Part shown: positions 62,781-64,000 of the stretch, piece after piece
Layout: the number at the start of each line of letters is the position of its first letter
Numbering within the stretch: position 1 is the stretch's first letter
DNA from: Streptomyces aurantiogriseus
GTDB lineage: Bacteria; Actinomycetota; Actinomycetes; Streptomycetales; Streptomycetaceae
Length of the DNA stretch: 64,000 nucleotides
Assembly: GCF_014649375.1 (NCBI RefSeq)
Contig: NZ_BMSX01000001.1
Span: 62,001-126,000, forward strand
Direction of reading: 5' to 3'
Program-made: the position numbers and the translations under genes
The notes under the pieces: generated by a model
What the model was told of the DNA's origin: nothing
Seen by the model: only the letters and a program-made list of their open reading frames with translations
Databases searched by the model: none

Positions 62781-63737
62781 TTGGCACGAATCCGCACCAT
62801 CAAGCCGGAAGCCTTCGTCTCCGAGTCCCTGGCCGCCGTCTCCCTGACCGCCGAGCGCACCTTCTTCGGCCTGCTCACCCAGGCCGACGACCAGGGCCGC
62901 CATCGCGACCACGCCGCGATCATCGCCGGGCAGCTGTGGGTCCTGCGCCCGGAACACACCCCAACCGATGTCGAGACGGACCTCGCCCAGCTCGCCGACG
63001 CCGGGCTGATCTGCCGCTACAGGGGACCCGACGACAAGCGGTACCTGCATGTCGTCACCTGGCGCCGGCATCAGAAGATCAACCGGGCGAGCAAGAGCCG
63101 TCTCCCCGACTGTCCGATCCACGACACCCGGGCTGGCACTGCGCACAGTGCGGAGGCGGTCGGCGTCACTGAGGCGGTGATACCGGCATCGCGCCCAGCC
63201 CTCCGGGAGGAAGCACGGAGCCCTCACGGAGGAGGCGGTGAGGATGCGCGGCAACCGCACGAGCCCGCACTGAATCCGGACCGCGACGAAAAAACTACAG
63301 GTCAGGACCGGTTCCGGGAGTCATCAGGGAAGACTCACGGAAGTGTGCGTGAGCCTGCGGTGACGTCTCACGGTACGGATCTAGGACCTAGGACCATGGA
63401 TCTAGGAGATACCCCTTCGGGGGGCGCAAGCGCCCCCGCACCCGACACCGTCTCGGCTCAACAGCTCATCGCCGAGTACGCCGCCGCCTGTGCCCACCGC
63501 CCGCCCAAGGACGTCCTGGGCCATCTCGGCCGGGAGGTGCACAAGCTGCTCGGCGAGGGCATCGACCCCGCCCACATCCGAGCCGGGCTCGAACGGCACC
63601 GGGCCAAGGGACTGCACCCCAGCACCCTGCCGAGCCTCGTGCACGAGGCCATGAACGCCACACCCACGGCGGCGGTTGTCCACAGGCCGTGGACGAACCC
63701 CACCGATGTCGACGCCGCCTACGGAGGTGACCTCTGA
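62781..63737 (+). CDS. Phage-type replication protein with winged-helix domain
   Basis: The 318-residue protein starts at a TTG (LARIRTIKPEAFVSESLAAV), where the conserved family sequence begins; a GTG at 62763 is possible. The N-terminal domain (to about 110) is a winged-helix DnaD-like initiator domain with RYLHVVTWRRHQKINRASKS. A variable linker follows, then a helical C-terminal domain (HKLLGEGIDPAHIRAGLERH). Such proteins pair with a DnaC-type loader, which follows here with a stop/start overlap. The linker contains three CTAG sites within 32 bp. Confidence 0.75.
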   Translation: MARIRTIKPEAFVSESLAAVSLTAERTFFGLLTQADDQGRHRDHAAIIAGQLWVLRPEHTPTDVETDLAQLADAGLICRYRGPDDKRYLHVVTWRRHQKINRASKSRLPDCPIHDTRAGTAHSAEAVGVTEAVIPASRPALREEARSPHGGGGEDARQPHEPALNPDRDEKTTGQDRFRESSGKTHGSVREPAVTSHGTDLGPRTMDLGDTPSGGASAPAPDTVSAQQLIAEYAAACAHRPPKDVLGHLGREVHKLLGEGIDPAHIRAGLERHRAKGLHPSTLPSLVHEAMNATPTAAVVHRPWTNPTDVDAAYGGDL

Positions 63738-64000
63738 CCGCCACCCTCACCCGCGAGCCCCACCACGTCGGCCCGCTTGCCAACCGGCTCAACACCATCC
63801 TGGCCAGCCGCGGTATCGACCCCGGTGTCACAGCCGAGGAACCGCCGGCGGAGCCCGTCACGGCACTGGAGCTTGCGGACGCCCGTATACCCGCCCGCTA
63901 CCGCCGCGCCCTGGCCGACCACCCTCAGATCACCGACTGGGCCGACCACATCGCCGGAGCAGGACGCCCCGGGCCCGGAGGTCCGGGCATCGCCGAGGGC
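63734..64000 (+). CDS. DnaC/IstB-like ATP-binding protein, N-terminal part (cut by window edge)
   Basis: An open frame from a CTG that overlaps the preceding stop (CTGA) runs 89 codons to the window edge. It begins LTATLTREPHHVGPLANRLN and includes LELADARIPARYRRALADHP, the opening of phage and element-encoded helicase-loader ATPases. The Walker A motif lies beyond the window. An in-frame stop lies just upstream, so the CTG or a later codon must start it. Confidence 0.65.
   Translation, partial: MTATLTREPHHVGPLANRLNTILASRGIDPGVTAEEPPAEPVTALELADARIPARYRRALADHPQITDWADHIAGAGRPGPGGPGIAEG

Larger units (their letters stand above)
58054..64000 (+). mobile_element. Integrative element (AICE/prophage-like) at tRNA-Gly, left part
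   Basis: Directly after the tRNA 3' end come, in order, a terminator, a two-gene XRE-ImmA module, a tyrosine integrase, an excisionase, a repressor and a replication module. Gene content and tRNA position are those of actinomycete integrative elements or prophages. The right attachment site lies outside the window, so size and class are open. The stretch 58086-58453 holds GTGCCCTCCGTGTGCCC (possible integrase arm site) and a GCGTCTC/GAGACGC stem at 58198-58218, and no supported gene. Confidence 0.8.

Noticed and set aside
58054..64000. pSAM2-type conjugative element with RepSA
   Set aside because: The visible replication genes are a winged-helix protein and a DnaC-like ATPase rather than RepSA, and no transfer gene is in view, so only a general element call is made.

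Overview
The window is a stretch of a high-GC actinobacterial chromosome that reads as Streptomyces. The evidence is the codon bias, frequent GTG/TTG starts, GGAGG-type ribosome binding sites, HspR/HAIR heat-shock control, the LAL and PLD-like/LuxR regulators, and the gene neighbourhoods (fbaA-pyrE, clpB, dnaK-grpE-dnaJ-hspR). Bases 1 to about 58,050 are chromosome. From the tRNA-Gly(CCC) gene at 57,980 onward the window enters an integrative element that continues past the right edge.

Layout. 1-2.6 kb: minus-strand operon of an alpha/beta hydrolase, an acyltransferase-3 membrane protein and a truncated histidine kinase. 2.8-3.1 kb: an intergenic array of about eleven 24-bp repeats. 3.1-6.6 kb: tryptophan catabolism (tryptophan 2,3-dioxygenase overlapping kynureninase, plus a probable kynurenine formamidase). 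6.8-12.5 kb: DUF3151 protein, DHA2 drug exporter, fructose-bisphosphate aldolase, PyrE, aldose epimerase, SRPBCC membrane protein. 12.7-17.7 kb: membrane-bound polyamine aminopropyltransferase-like protein with DUF2617, a small Cys-rich membrane protein, an aminotransferase and a YbjN protein. 18.2-21.3 kb: clpB with a HAIR operator, and an F420/PPOX protein.

21.5-25.2 kb holds three paralogous regulators (PLD-like core plus LuxR-type HTH) beside a small secreted peptide gene coupled to a short Rieske-like protein that has lost its cluster ligands. I consider this the best candidate for an undescribed system. It abuts the ATP-grasp / alpha-E / transglutaminase operon (25.4-28.7 kb). 28.8-33.5 kb: DUF817 membrane protein, a micro-ORF, an alpha/beta hydrolase and a LAL regulator. 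34.1-46.5 kb looks like an accessory island. It carries four secreted proteins sharing an almost identical PA14-like module plus FnIII repeats (one fused to pectin methylesterase), an orphan sugar-binding lipoprotein, an LAxTG surface protein, a Uma2 nuclease-fold protein and a broken anti-sigma kinase. 46.6-50.8 kb: the heat-shock operon dnaK-grpE-dnaJ-hspR with two HAIR operators. 50.9-57.7 kb: MraY/WecA-like transferase, a membrane Fe-S oxidoreductase, Yip1 and GYD proteins, a phosphoribosyltransferase, Dcd, and a 52-residue zinc-ribbon gene.

58.05-64 kb: the integrative element. Next to the tRNA lies a two-gene module (an unknown 219-residue protein and an XRE-ImmA/IrrE metallopeptidase) behind a perfect 20-bp palindrome. 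Then come a tyrosine integrase, an excisionase and an XRE repressor, all on the minus strand. Divergent from them is a replication module: a winged-helix initiator-like protein and a DnaC/IstB-like ATPase cut by the window edge. Three related sequence motifs lie in the divergent intergenic region.

Working links: KynA, formamidase and KynU would turn tryptophan into anthranilate. HspR represses dnaK and clpB through HAIR. The secreted PA14/FnIII proteins with pectinesterase and the sugar-binding lipoprotein suggest capture and degradation of plant polysaccharide. Starts were chosen from ribosome binding sites, overlaps and family conservation; no database search was possible.
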